Notes under the pieces: generated by a model
What the model was told of the DNA's origin: nothing
The model's input: the letters and a program-made list of their open reading frames with translations, nothing else
Database searches by the model: none
Shown here: piece after piece, positions 17,592-26,228 of the stretch
How the letters are laid out: each line of letters starts with the position of its first letter
Numbering within the stretch: position 1 is the first letter of the stretch
From: Chromatiales bacterium
GTDB taxonomy: Bacteria; Pseudomonadota; Gammaproteobacteria; Chromatiales; Chromatiaceae
Assembly: GCA_028280505.1 (NCBI GenBank)
Contig: JANQLO010000055.1
Span: 1 to 53,520, forward strand
Length of the DNA: 53,520 nucleotides
Direction of reading: 5' to 3'
Position numbers and translations under genes: made by a program

Positions 17592-19862
17592 TTAGTCGAC
17601 CGGAGCGGCCACATCTCTTGGCGTCCAGTGCTTCGCTGTCCGCATGTCAATCCAGTCGCAATGCAGCTCCAGGCGGATCTCTTCTTCACCGGTAGGAACC
17701 AAAAATTGTTCCAGCGCCTGCGGGATCGGGAAGTAGGTGCCGTCGAACATCTCTTGTAGCGGCTGCTCGAGTTGGATTGCACCTTCGGCCCTGGCAACGC
17801 CGTTGAGGTTCGCGACCACAACTTCATCGACCCTGATTTCATACTGAAACGCCGCGCTGACGGCATCCGATGCGACGTACATGATCTTGTTGCCTGCCCA
17901 GACGACACCCCGGCTGTCACACTCTGGAAGTAGGTCGCCGTATGCCCTGAATGCTGTGTCAGGGAGGCGAATGTAGTATCCGGCCAAGTTCGTCGTGTGC
18001 TGCTCGTCCAAGACGTGAATGATACGAGGTGGCTTCCCTGGTGGGCGGTCCTGAGGAGGCTGAGCCGGTCTGTCCCCTACGTTGACGACATGGATGTCCG
18101 ATCTTGTGACTACTTGCTTCTTGCCACCCTTGCGGACGACCCCGATATCGTCCTTGAGAAGTATCCAGAGCTCGGAGCGGCGCTTCGCGAGCATCTCAAG
18201 ATTGAGCGCACCGTCCCCAAAAAAACGCGGGCTGAACTTCTTAAGTGATGGACCGAGATACTCGCGGCAAAAGGTTCCAATCAGCGAGTAGAGAAGCTGC
18301 GTATAGCCAAGGTCCTCGAGTTTTGCGATCTCCTGGTGGCGAACGTCCACAAAGATGTCGATCGCCTGACTGCCACCATGCTCCCTAACAAAAACTGGAA
18401 TGTCTTCGGTCAGCTTCCCAGGTATAAGTCGGAAGTTCGCGACCTCATATGACTTCGAAATGCTCAACTCCAATTCGCTCAGGAAAACGCGCTCGAATCG
18501 GCTCAGTTCTGCGTAGCGCTCTGCACAATCAATCATCCCGTCGAACGGCTTCGCTCCGCAGTATTGCTGCAAGTACCGCGTCTCCGCGTCCCTGCGATAC
18601 CTGTCCGCTGATAAAAGCACGACGATGTGGCCGCGCGCCTGCATGATCTGATTGAGGGCCTGTTTCTGCGCCGTGCCGAAGAACACGCCGACGCCGCCTT
18701 GTTCAGCCCGTTTGCGAATGGTGCCGAGCAAGGTTTCGGTTCCATCGGCTAGGTTGACTTTGACATGAGAAAGCCTGTCGGTCAGGCCTTGCCGAACGAT
18801 ATAGCGAAAGACGCGCGTGTGCTGCGCGATCCGTTCCGGGTTCTCCAGAACCGCTTCAACGGCGATGCGCTCCATTGCCTGCGTAATCCGGCCCAGCAGG
18901 CTGGTGGTGTCACCATCAAGCGAGTCACGCCCGGCCGTTGGAACGAAGCGGTCGCAATCAAGCCGCCCCGATACTCCAATCGTCGAGCCGACCTGCGTCG
19001 CGCAAAGCTTGAAGCCGCGCTTGAACACATCGATCGGACCGTTTTCGAATCGCAAGTGACCCACGAGATTGACGGCTTCGCCGTCAATGCTCAGACCTTC
19101 AATCGATGCCGTCAACGCGTGGCCGCGATCTTCGTACAGACGCCCGGTGATGGTCAGATTGCCGCTGTGCCAGACCTGCGATCCACCGGAGATTTCGGTG
19201 AGATTTTCCCGGTCTTCGAGGTCGGAAAGGTTTCGCTGTGAGACTTTGTCGCCATTGAAATAGATTGCAGTCGGTACGTACCGGACGAAATCCCGCAAAT
19301 AGTTCCGAAGCTGATCTATGTTCGGCGTTTCTCGCAAATATCCGACGACGAGCGTTCCGCGCGGCGCGGCATCGTTTGAGCTTCGCATCGTGACATCAGG
19401 AATGGCGCCCCCCGCGTTATCAATATCCTTCTCGGAGAGCCGTGTCAGCGTGCCTTCAGCCGCGTCTTCGGTTTGTGAAGTGACCTCCAGGGCTTCGCAC
19501 ACGCCAAAGTTTGCAAAGCCGCCGATGCCGAACGTACCGACGCAGCCTGCGGCGAGTGCTTCCTGCGTTCTCTTGCCGCTTGCCCCGATCGTCCAAAAGA
19601 AGTTCCTTAGGTCATCGGCCGACATTCCGGTGCCGTTGTCGCGGACGCGGATGACCCGATCCTCGACCGTAATATCTATCCGGTACCCGGCATCACTGGA
19701 TTGCATTTGATCCCGGTAGGCCTGGATGCGAACAGCATCGACGGCGTTCTGGACGTTCTCGCGAATGAAAGCGAGCGGCGTCTCGTAGATCTGCTTCGAG
19801 ATAATCCGCAGCACGCTCGGAAAATCGATTCCCGCCTTAAATGACTTATGCTCGTCAGCCAC
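17592..19862 (-). CDS. HSP90-like (Bergerat-fold) ATPase, defence-island type
   Basis: This protein has 756 residues from GTG 19862, preceded by AGAGAGGT; a longer frame from ATG 19928 would overlap the upstream gene by 74 bases. The GHKL ATP site is intact: ENVQNAVDA (residues 35-43, Glu35 and Asn39), DNGTGM (75-80) and GTFGIGG near 113. A middle segment (GVGVFFGTAQKQALNQIMQA, then RGHIVVLLSADRYRRDAETR) recalls the HSP90 middle and C-terminal region. The last 200 residues are unlike housekeeping HtpG. The start lies inside the last codons of the metallophosphoesterase gene (8-base overlap), so the two are translated together. It is probably a partner or switch for the phosphoesterase, which is inference. 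It converges on the STAND gene with a 72-bp gap. Confidence 0.82.
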   Translation of the reverse strand: MADEHKSFKAGIDFPSVLRIISKQIYETPLAFIRENVQNAVDAVRIQAYRDQMQSSDAGYRIDITVEDRVIRVRDNGTGMSADDLRNFFWTIGASGKRTQEALAAGCVGTFGIGGFANFGVCEALEVTSQTEDAAEGTLTRLSEKDIDNAGGAIPDVTMRSSNDAAPRGTLVVGYLRETPNIDQLRNYLRDFVRYVPTAIYFNGDKVSQRNLSDLEDRENLTEISGGSQVWHSGNLTITGRLYEDRGHALTASIEGLSIDGEAVNLVGHLRFENGPIDVFKRGFKLCATQVGSTIGVSGRLDCDRFVPTAGRDSLDGDTTSLLGRITQAMERIAVEAVLENPERIAQHTRVFRYIVRQGLTDRLSHVKVNLADGTETLLGTIRKRAEQGGVGVFFGTAQKQALNQIMQARGHIVVLLSADRYRRDAETRYLQQYCGAKPFDGMIDCAERYAELSRFERVFLSELELSISKSYEVANFRLIPGKLTEDIPVFVREHGGSQAIDIFVDVRHQEIAKLEDLGYTQLLYSLIGTFCREYLGPSLKKFSPRFFGDGALNLEMLAKRRSELWILLKDDIGVVRKGGKKQVVTRSDIHVVNVGDRPAQPPQDRPPGKPPRIIHVLDEQHTTNLAGYYIRLPDTAFRAYGDLLPECDSRGVVWAGNKIMYVASDAVSAAFQYEIRVDEVVVANLNGVARAEGAIQLEQPLQEMFDGTYFPIPQALEQFLVPTGEEEIRLELHCDWIDMRTAKHWTPRDVAAPVD

Positions 19863-21648
19863 GTTTACCTCTCTTCCCCAGTCTTTGCTCCATCCGCTCG
19901 CGAAACGCTCTGTCCCCCGTAGATTCAACTATCCGATGGCCGATCTGAGAAAAGTACTCTGCGTGTTGTTCGGGAAATACGTCGATCGCTCGGATAACAA
20001 TGCTCTTCGCACTATCCGTGTCGCCCGTTTCTAGTAAAAGATTCGCAAGATTGCCAAAATCGGTAGGGACTGCATCCGGACCGGCGCAGAGCGCGCGATA
20101 GAGTTCAATTGTCTGCACCTTGTCCGCCGGCACTTCTGAATGTGCAAGAGCGAGCGCCAACATTCTTCGAGCATGAATCGAAAGGTCGGCATCAGCGATA
20201 TCGACGTATCGAACCGCATGCGCGTGCAGTTCCTTCCATTCATGATTGCGGGCAAGCTCATCTAGAAGCGACACCGTGTGAGCAAAGCTGCCCGATGGTT
20301 CTGTGTTCGCCAAAGACCGCGCTTCCTGCTCCTGTACCTGCAGGCGGGTTGCTAATGAGGGATCCTGATTGCTGAGCTCAATGAGCATGGCACCATAGGT
20401 ACAGATTGACGCTCCATGTCGCGCCAAAATCTGCTGAACCGGCAAGCGGTCATATAGAGCGCGGAGCACATTCCGGAAGGCTATAAAGTGTGAGGTCCTC
20501 TCCTTCAGCGGGCTGTCGTCCTGACGACTAAGGACAGCAAAAGAGCCGAAGACGTACCCATTCTGTGCGGGTATCGGAAGCTCTGCTTTTTGGTCGAGAA
20601 GCAGGGCGGCAAGATATGCTGCAAGACTTCGCAGCTCTGCGCGATAGGCGCAGAGCTCTGCCATCAGCTCTCCTACATTACATGTATTCTTTGGGGCGAC
20701 TTCAAAAGGGAAATTCTCACGTGACTCAGTTGAAAACGATCCGACCTGTGGCTCGTAGTGAAGCGTTGTGACTTGCCGTTTCGCATTCAAGATATCTATC
20801 GTGATAATCGAGAACGTGTTTTGCGATTGACGGGTCTCAAACGACGCTCCTGCAGCCAGAACAAGGCAGCCGGTGCCGCTCTGGCCTACAGCCCTCACTT
20901 CCGGGAGATGCAAATGTCCGCAATGGAAAAACTGAGAATCACGCTCGATGCGCCCCTGCACGGGTGATCGGTCAAATTCCCGCAGTAGGTGGCATGGATG
21001 ATGGGCCATGCTTATGACAACATGTGGCTGGATAGCTCCGGTCTGCGTCAGCGACACGGCATTGATAACCTGACGTTCACCAATCAGAAGATTGCCGTGG
21101 TCGCTCGCGCCACCTTCGGAAGCCCACGCCGAGTCCAGCCCGACGATTACAAGATGTATGTCGTCGATGACAAGGCGGCTTATGTAAGCGAGTCCGTCGG
21201 GCGTCGACGTTCTCTCTTGATTTGAAAAAAAGTCATTCTGGAACTGGCGGTAACTCTGTTCTCTTTCTAACAACGTTGCGAGATCATCGTCGGGAGCGAG
21301 AACCTCGTCGACGAGCTGTTGGTTTACAAGCGACGACCGAGCTCCCTTAAAGCACAGCTTTTGGCGAGAGCGGTCGATGTCGTGATTCCCTGGCACACAG
21401 AACACCCGTTCTGTCGGGACGCCCGATGCATTGCAAAGGGCGTCAAAGAAATCCCTTACAAGCGCGTATTCTTCAGCCTTTCCAGAATAGGCGAGATCGC
21501 CTGTCGTCAGGATGAGGTCGGGTGCGACGCCATCTTTGCGCATCTGGGCTACTCGCTCACACATCGCCTTCAGCACCACATCTTGAGACCAGGCGTCGCG
21601 CACGCTCATATGGATGTCGGACACGTGGAGCCAGGAGATGGGGCGCAC
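19855..21648 (-). CDS. Calcineurin-like metallophosphoesterase with helical repeat tail
   Basis: This protein has 597 residues. Residues 1-270 are a metallophosphoesterase with all metal motifs: DIH (11-13), GDLAYSG (50-56), GNHD (87-90), AHHP and GHLHLPE near 245. The C-terminal 300 residues are helical and TPR-like (for example AVRYVDIADADLSIHARRM and NLANLLLETGDTDSAKSIVI), suggesting a protein-binding scaffold. The family cleaves phosphomonoesters or phosphodiesters; nuclease or cyclic nucleotide substrates are both possible here. It is the first gene of a two-gene operon with the HSP90-like ATPase, overlapping it by 8 bases. The pair sits among defence genes on the ssrA island. I do not recognise it as a named system. 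Confidence 0.85.
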   Translation of the reverse strand: MRPISWLHVSDIHMSVRDAWSQDVVLKAMCERVAQMRKDGVAPDLILTTGDLAYSGKAEEYALVRDFFDALCNASGVPTERVFCVPGNHDIDRSRQKLCFKGARSSLVNQQLVDEVLAPDDDLATLLEREQSYRQFQNDFFSNQERTSTPDGLAYISRLVIDDIHLVIVGLDSAWASEGGASDHGNLLIGERQVINAVSLTQTGAIQPHVVISMAHHPCHLLREFDRSPVQGRIERDSQFFHCGHLHLPEVRAVGQSGTGCLVLAAGASFETRQSQNTFSIITIDILNAKRQVTTLHYEPQVGSFSTESRENFPFEVAPKNTCNVGELMAELCAYRAELRSLAAYLAALLLDQKAELPIPAQNGYVFGSFAVLSRQDDSPLKERTSHFIAFRNVLRALYDRLPVQQILARHGASICTYGAMLIELSNQDPSLATRLQVQEQEARSLANTEPSGSFAHTVSLLDELARNHEWKELHAHAVRYVDIADADLSIHARRMLALALAHSEVPADKVQTIELYRALCAGPDAVPTDFGNLANLLLETGDTDSAKSIVIRAIDVFPEQHAEYFSQIGHRIVESTGDRAFRERMEQRLGKRGKRG

Positions 21649-21811
21649 TCTTACCTCCGTTCGTCAGGGGAGAGCCCGGGTATCCACCGGACGGCGAGTG
21701 GAGTGCTTGGCAGATCAACCATTCGGTCGCGCGGGGCTTCTACTCGTGTTTGGATTATCGCCATGGTCATCATTGCTCGTCGATTCAATTTGCTCGTCGT
21801 GATCGGCGGGG

Positions 21812-22204
21812 CTAAACCACCTCCCCCTTGAACACGACCACCCCGCAAATCGTCGCATTCGAGTTCACTTCGATGATCCGGTTTGGCCAGTCCGGATTCA
21901 GCGCCTTCAAGTACTGATGGCCTTCTTCGATGATCAGTTGCTTGAAAGTCGCTTCCTGGGAGTCTTCCAAACGAACCACGACGTAGCGGCCGCTGACCGG
22001 GGCGACCTGGGGATCCACGAAGATGAGCTCGCCGTCGTGGAACTTAGGTTCCATGCTCTCACCGCGCACCCGCAGGACAAACGTGTCCGCGCTGCACCGG
22101 ACCGGGCATGGGAGCAGATCCTCGGCGTCGCCGAGTGCGAAGTCGCTGGCGATTTCGGTCCATTCGCCGACCTTCGCGTTCTTGATTTCCTGGATCGTGA
22201 GCAT
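21812..22204 (-). CDS. S24 (LexA/UmuD-like) peptidase domain protein without HTH
   Basis: This protein has 130 residues. The S24 catalytic Ser/Lys pair is present: Ser50 in RGESMEPKFHDGELIFVDP and Lys88 in ATFKQL. Phage CI-type repressors share this half, but the N-terminal helix-turn-helix is missing and no Ala-Gly cleavage pair precedes Ser50. In size it resembles UmuD, although the wording is repressor-like. It could be a truncated island repressor, or a RecA-responsive protein that acts by pairing with another repressor. ATG 22204 follows an AGGAAA site and sits directly under a striking palindromic operator. It lies 163 bp before the phosphoesterase gene on the same strand, so it may lead that operon. 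Confidence 0.75.
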   Translation of the reverse strand: MLTIQEIKNAKVGEWTEIASDFALGDAEDLLPCPVRCSADTFVLRVRGESMEPKFHDGELIFVDPQVAPVSGRYVVVRLEDSQEATFKQLIIEEGHQYLKALNPDWPNRIIEVNSNATICGVVVFKGEVV

Positions 22205-22205
22205 C

Positions 22206-22243
22206 TGGGGGTATTTCCTGACTGGGGGTATTTTATACCCCCA
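22206..22243 (-). promoter_or_regulatory. Palindromic operator and promoter of the S24 gene
   Basis: TGGGGGTAT (22223-22231) and ATACCCCCA (22235-22243) form a perfect 9-bp inverted repeat with a 3-base spacer. A further half-site TGGGGGTATTT lies at 22206-22216, exactly 17 bp away in direct repeat and 2 bp from the ATG. Read on the minus strand, the centre is TATAAAAT, a good -10 box, so a protein bound here would block transcription. This is a classic autoregulated repressor layout, although the gene it controls has lost, or never had, its DNA-binding half. Confidence 0.7.
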
Positions 22244-22321
22244 GGAAGAGTGAAAAGGCGGGAGATGGCGCGATATCCGGAGATAGCCTTTTGCTAAACG
22301 TATTTGCTTGATTTAGATAAG

Positions 22322-22346
22322 AAAAAAGCGCCGCTGAGAGCGCTTT
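22322..22346 (-). terminator. Rho-independent terminator of ssrA
   Basis: On the minus strand AAAGCGC (22346-22340) pairs with GCGCTTT (22331-22325) and runs into a T-tract (22327-22322). It lies 35 bases beyond the tmRNA 3' end, on the island side of the attachment core. Confidence 0.7.
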
Positions 22347-22350
22347 CTCG

Positions 22351-22394
22351 TGAGTTTTCAAGGCCTTGAAAACTCGGTGATGGTGGAGGCGGCG
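22351..22394. repeat. Attachment core at the ssrA 3' end
   Basis: This is the partner of the 9154-9196 copy. It contains a perfect 24-bp palindrome (22352-22375, GAGTTTTCAAGG then its complement) followed by the last 14 bases of ssrA (22381-22394). The 3' end of ssrA is a well-known integration target for islands and prophages. Confidence 0.65.
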
Positions 22395-22762
22395 GGAATC
22401 GAACCCGCGTCCGCAAGTCCTCTGCCTTCGGTTCTACATGTTTAGTCGTGTCGATTATTTTTAACCGTACTGCCGCCCGACCGACAGGGCATACAGCACG
22501 GCGATTCCGGTAAATTTTTTAGCGATTCTGCCCCGGACGTGCTTCCTCGCGATCTTGTGAGATATGACGCCTGAATTGTTCCGAGGAACGCTGGACGCAC
22601 AAGCACGGCTCCAGTCAGACGGCTTTCTACCGGTTATTAAGCGGCGAGAGCGTAGTTGTCGTCGTTGGCAACTATAAAGTTTGCGAATGGATTAACGAGG
22701 TATTTCGCACCTCGACATGCACCTCGGGTTTCGCTACCCACGTCGAAAGCCGTGTCGCCCCC
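22381..22762 (-). ncRNA. ssrA: tmRNA
   Basis: The 382-nt RNA begins GGGGGCGACACGGC (from 22762) and ends CGCCTCCACCA (to 22381). The 5' GGGGGCG pairs with 3' CGCCTCC to form the acceptor stem, and the T-arm reads GGGTTCGATTCCC. The resume frame is at about 22637-22671: GCC AAC GAC GAC AAC TAC GCT CTC GCC GCT TAA TAA. It encodes the tag ANDDNYALAA followed by a double stop. tmRNA frees stalled ribosomes and marks the unfinished protein for proteolysis. Its partner smpB lies 51 bp upstream on the same strand. The CCA is encoded, and the 3' end also serves as the island attachment site. Confidence 0.97.
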
Positions 22763-22813
22763 AAGTACCTGATCCGACTGCATCGCAGCCGGCAAGTTCC
22801 GTTAGTTTAGCAC

Positions 22814-23293
22814 TCACCCGTGCTTGAAGATGCGTTGTTTTTCGCGCTGCCAGTCGCGTTCTTTGACGTCGGCACGCTTGTCATGCAGTTTTTTGCCCTT
22901 GGCCAGCCCGACTTCGAGCTTGGCGCGGCCGCGCTTCCAATACATCGCGGTGGGTACGAGGGTGTAGCCCTTGCGTTCGACCAGACCGATCAGCTTGTTC
23001 AGCTCCTCGCGATGCATGAGCAGCTTGCGGGTGCGGGTCGGGTCGGGATGGATGTGGGTCGAGGCCGTGGGCAAGGGTGAGATGGTGGCACCGAACAGAA
23101 AGGCCTCGTTGCCTTTGAGGGTGACATAGGCCTCGGTGAGATTGATTTTGCCGGCGCGCAGGCTTTTGACCTCCCAGCCTTCGAGTGAGAGCCCGGCCTC
23201 GTAGCGGTCTTCGATGAAGTATTCGTGTTTGGTCTTTTTGTTGAGCGCGATGGTGGCACCACCTGCACCGCTTTTTTTCGCCTTCTTCGCCAT
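22814..23293 (-). CDS. smpB: SsrA-binding protein SmpB
   Basis: This 159-residue protein binds the tRNA-like part of tmRNA and places it in the empty A site of stalled ribosomes. Diagnostic segments are [49 protein letters not shown] and the basic tail [23 protein letters not shown] 23293 gives the standard length and N-terminus (MAKKAKKSG). The same frame is open upstream to 23434, but those residues are not family-like. It is followed 51 bp later by ssrA on the same strand. Confidence 0.97.
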   Translation of the reverse strand: MAKKAKKSGAGGATIALNKKTKHEYFIEDRYEAGLSLEGWEVKSLRAGKINLTEAYVTLKGNEAFLFGATISPLPTASTHIHPDPTRTRKLLMHREELNKLIGLVERKGYTLVPTAMYWKRGRAKLEVGLAKGKKLHDKRADVKERDWQREKQRIFKHG

Positions 23294-23407
23294 GGCGCGC
23301 GAGTGTAACACGGTGATGACACCTGTGATGCCGCGCTTGTGCAGGATGGTGCGATTCGCGAAAATGGCGCGATAACTAGACGAACTGTCGCGATTTCGGG
23401 GAATTTG

Positions 23408-24820
23408 ATGGCTAATCAGCGCGTGTCGGTACACGGCATGTGGTCGTCACGGGCGGTCTTCATTATGGCCACGGTGGGGTCCGCGGTCGGGCTCGGCAAT
23501 ATTTGGAAGTTTCCCTACATCACCGGCGAGTACGGCGGCGGTGCTTTTGTCATCGTTTATCTGCTGTGTATCGCATTGATCGGCATACCGATCATGATGG
23601 CCGAGGTGTTACTGGGTCGACGTGGGCGTTCCAGCCCGATCAACACCATGAAACGGCTGGCGCGGGAGCAGGGTTCGTCTCCGGCCTGGAGCATCGTCGG
23701 TTATTCGGGGGTCGTGGCCGGGTTTCTGATTTTGTCGTTTTATAGCGTGGTCGCCGGCTGGGCCCTGGCCTATATCTTTCAGGCGGCCAGCGGCGGCTTG
23801 AATGATGTTTCGGCGACCGATGCAAAGGCGCTGTTCGAGGGGCTGATCGGGTCGCCGGATCAACTGATGATCTGGCACTCCCTGTTCATGATCATGACGA
23901 TGGCGGTGGTCGCGCGCGGGGTGCGTGACGGGCTGGAGCGGGCGATCAATATCCTGATGCCGGCATTGTTCGTCATGTTGCTGATCATGGTGGGCTACGC
24001 CTTTGTGGAAGGTGATATCAAGCGTGGCCTGGGCTTCATGTTCAACATCGATTTCTCCAAGGTCTTCCAGATCTGCGTCGAAGAGGCCGGCCAGGTTCAG
24101 TGTCGGTTTACCGGTGAGCCCTTGCTGGTCGCGATGGGTCAAGCCTTTTTTACGCTGAGCCTGGGTATGGGCGCGATCATGGCGTACGGCGCTTATGTGC
24201 CCAACCATGCATCGATTACCGGGGCAACGGTGACGATTGCCGCGGCGGACACGGTGGTTGCGCTATTGGCGGGGATTGCGATTTTTCCGATTGTGTTCGC
24301 CAGCGGTTTGGAGCCGGCAGCCGGTCCGGGACTGATTTTCCAGACCCTGCCGATCGCGTTCGGCAATATGGTGGGGGGACAGTGGTTCGGAACGGTGTTT
24401 TTCATTCTGCTGGTTTTCGCGGCCTGGTCGTCGGCGATCTCGATCAGTGAGCCGGCGGTCGCCTGGCTGGTTGAATCGCGTAAGTGGGCGCGTGCGCATG
24501 CCGCGATGGTGATTGGTGTATTCGCCTGGCTGCTGGGTATTGGCTCGGTGTTGTCTTTCAATCTTTGGGCGGGCGAGGAGTACCGGTGGTTCGGTAAGAC
24601 ATTATTCGATCTGAAAGACTATCTGGCGTCGAACATCATGCTACCGCTTGGCGGATTGCTGATCGCCTTGTTTGTCGCGTACGGTGCGGGCCGACAGATG
24701 GCGTTGGAAGAACTGTCGATCAGTCGACAACGCCTGTTTGACGCCTGGTGGGTGATCATTCGCTATATATCGCCGATTGGAATCGCCCTGGTATTCCTGA
24801 ATTCCGTGGGTTTGCTTTGA
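23408..24820 (+). CDS. Sodium-dependent transporter, NSS (SNF) family
   Basis: This 470-residue inner-membrane symporter has about 11-12 transmembrane segments. The family signature is at the start: [20 protein letters not shown], then [20 protein letters not shown] (residues about 20-60), covering the Na+ and substrate site of LeuT-fold proteins. Members import amino acids or related amines with sodium; the substrate here cannot be read. ATG 23408 puts the conserved segment at the usual distance from the N-terminus, with a weak GGGGA site. The gene is divergent from smpB and 83 bp ahead of ratA. Confidence 0.93.
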   Translation: MANQRVSVHGMWSSRAVFIMATVGSAVGLGNIWKFPYITGEYGGGAFVIVYLLCIALIGIPIMMAEVLLGRRGRSSPINTMKRLAREQGSSPAWSIVGYSGVVAGFLILSFYSVVAGWALAYIFQAASGGLNDVSATDAKALFEGLIGSPDQLMIWHSLFMIMTMAVVARGVRDGLERAINILMPALFVMLLIMVGYAFVEGDIKRGLGFMFNIDFSKVFQICVEEAGQVQCRFTGEPLLVAMGQAFFTLSLGMGAIMAYGAYVPNHASITGATVTIAAADTVVALLAGIAIFPIVFASGLEPAAGPGLIFQTLPIAFGNMVGGQWFGTVFFILLVFAAWSSAISISEPAVAWLVESRKWARAHAAMVIGVFAWLLGIGSVLSFNLWAGEEYRWFGKTLFDLKDYLASNIMLPLGGLLIALFVAYGAGRQMALEELSISRQRLFDAWWVIIRYISPIGIALVFLNSVGLL

Positions 24821-24903
24821 GCGGCTTGCAGCAACCCCGCATGGTTTCGAGACGACACGAATGACCAAAGACCGAAGTACGCCGTCATCGCGAGGGTGGG
24901 CAT

Positions 24904-25338
24904 TTGGCCAACGTTGAGAAATCGGCCCTGGTGCCTTTTTCGGCCCAGGCCATGTTCGATTTGGTGGCCGACGTCGAGCGCTACCAGGAGTTTCTGCCGT
25001 GGTGCAGCAATTCAAGATTGGTCTCGCGCGACGATCAGCGGCTGTGCGGTTGGATTGAGGTTTCCCGGCTGGGAATTACCCAGGCCTTTTCGACCTGCAA
25101 TGAACTGGATCCGCCCGGCCGTATGGGTATCGAGTTAATGGAAGGCCCATTCAAACGCTTGCATGGCGAGTGGCAGTTCGTCGAACTTAGAGAGGATGCC
25201 TGTAAAGTGATGTTGCGCATGGAGTTCGAGTTCGCCGGCCGGTTGATCGATGCGGCATTCGGTAAAGTATTCCATCAGGTGGCCAATACGCTGGTGGAGT
25301 CGTTCGTGGAACGGGCAAAAGAGGTTTACCGTGGTTGA
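24904..25338 (+). CDS. ratA: START-like coenzyme Q-binding protein RatA
   Basis: This 144-residue START/Bet v1-like domain protein opens VEKSALVPFSAQAMFDLVAD and then VERYQEFLPWCSNSRLV, the standard Coq10/RatA opening. It ends FGKVFHQVANTLVESFVERA. Relatives assist ubiquinone function in respiration; the E. coli protein was first described as a toxin acting on ribosomes. The start is TTG 24904, the position matching family N-termini, after a GAGGGTGGG stretch. It overlaps rnfH by 8 bases, the conserved gammaproteobacterial pairing. Confidence 0.93.
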   Translation: MANVEKSALVPFSAQAMFDLVADVERYQEFLPWCSNSRLVSRDDQRLCGWIEVSRLGITQAFSTCNELDPPGRMGIELMEGPFKRLHGEWQFVELREDACKVMLRMEFEFAGRLIDAAFGKVFHQVANTLVESFVERAKEVYRG

Positions 25339-25648
25339 CGCACAAATAACGGTTGAGGTGGTGTTCGCTAAACCGGATGAACAGGTCCTCGAGCAGTTGG
25401 TCGTTGCGTCCGATGCGACGGTCGAGACGGTGATCCGTCAGTCGGGTCTGCTCGAACGTTTTCCCGAGATCGATCTTTCGGTCAATAAGGTCGGGGTATT
25501 CGGCAAGGCTGCGCCGCTGACCGCCGGTCTTCACGACGGCGATCGCATCGAAATCTACCGGCCGTTGATCGCCGATCCCAAAGAGGCGCGCAAAAAACGG
25601 GCGGCCGAGGGCAAGGCGATGAAAAAGGGCGCGCGTACCGGGGATTAA
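25331..25648 (+). CDS. rnfH: RnfH family ubiquitin-like protein
   Basis: This 105-residue beta-grasp (ubiquitin-like) protein is named after its association with Rnf electron-transport genes. Its molecular role is not settled. Family segments are ITVEVVFAKPDEQVLEQLVV, FPEIDLSVNKVGVFGKAAPL, then DGDRIEIYRPLIADPKEARK with the usual RKKRA basic tail. Start GTG 25331 lies inside the end of ratA (8-base overlap), so the two are coupled. The end overlaps the convergent bamE gene by 4 bases. Confidence 0.94.
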   Translation: MVDAQITVEVVFAKPDEQVLEQLVVASDATVETVIRQSGLLERFPEIDLSVNKVGVFGKAAPLTAGLHDGDRIEIYRPLIADPKEARKKRAAEGKAMKKGARTGD

Positions 25649-26142
25649 TCGTCGCCCAGACCGACCGTATCCAGGGTTTTGCGCCAGAACGATTTTTTCG
25701 GCGGCTCCCAGTCCGGTACCGAGACCACGATTTCCTTCTTCACCTCTTCCTGCTCCGATTCCGGCTGCGGGCGCATATCGCCGGCAATACGGGTGAGGCG
25801 GTCGTTCTCGAAATAGACCGTGACCTGACGGAACTCTTCCGGTGTGCTGCCTACGCCTTCGGTATAGGCATAATCCCAACGGTTGGCATGAAACACGTCG
25901 GTCAGCATGGGCGTGCCGAGTAGAAAGCGCACCTGGCGTTTGGTCATGCCCGGACGCAGCGCGTTGATTTGTTCCTGGCTAACTACATTACCCTGTTGGA
26001 TACTCGGTCGATAGATCAGCGGCGCTTCGTTCAATGCGTCGGGGATAACATTGGTCACGCCACCGAGCGAGCGTAAGCCGTCGCCCACCGTGCTGCACCC
26101 GGCGGTTGCGAGCGTTGCGATGAAAATGAGAAGCTTACGCAT
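25645..26142 (-). CDS. bamE: Outer membrane assembly lipoprotein BamE
   Basis: This 165-residue lipoprotein of the BAM complex stabilises BamA-BamD during insertion of outer membrane proteins. The lipobox is TAGC (Cys16) after MRKLLIFIATLA. Family segments are IQQGNVVSQEQINALRPGMT, then KRQVRFLLGTPMLTDVFHAN and RWDYAY. The C-terminal extension of about 45 residues (PQPESEQEEVKKEIVVSVPD onward) is acidic and somewhat longer than in E. coli. ATG 26142 gives the correct signal peptide. It is divergent from fur with 86 bp between them, a common gammaproteobacterial arrangement. Confidence 0.95.
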   Translation of the reverse strand: MRKLLIFIATLATAGCSTVGDGLRSLGGVTNVIPDALNEAPLIYRPSIQQGNVVSQEQINALRPGMTKRQVRFLLGTPMLTDVFHANRWDYAYTEGVGSTPEEFRQVTVYFENDRLTRIAGDMRPQPESEQEEVKKEIVVSVPDWEPPKKSFWRKTLDTVGLGDD

Positions 26143-26228
26143 GTCTAAATAGGTACTATGTCGTGACGGCTGAGCAGGCGGGGATGATAGCGAAATCCTC
26201 GGCAAGATGACATGTCTTGGAGGTAAGG

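Noticed and set aside
9308-22394. Integrase gene for the island
   Set aside because: None of the genes between the two core copies has tyrosine or serine recombinase motifs.
23294-23434. N-terminal extension of SmpB by 47 residues
   Set aside because: The extra residues are not family-like and overlap the divergent promoter; ATG 23293 gives the standard protein.
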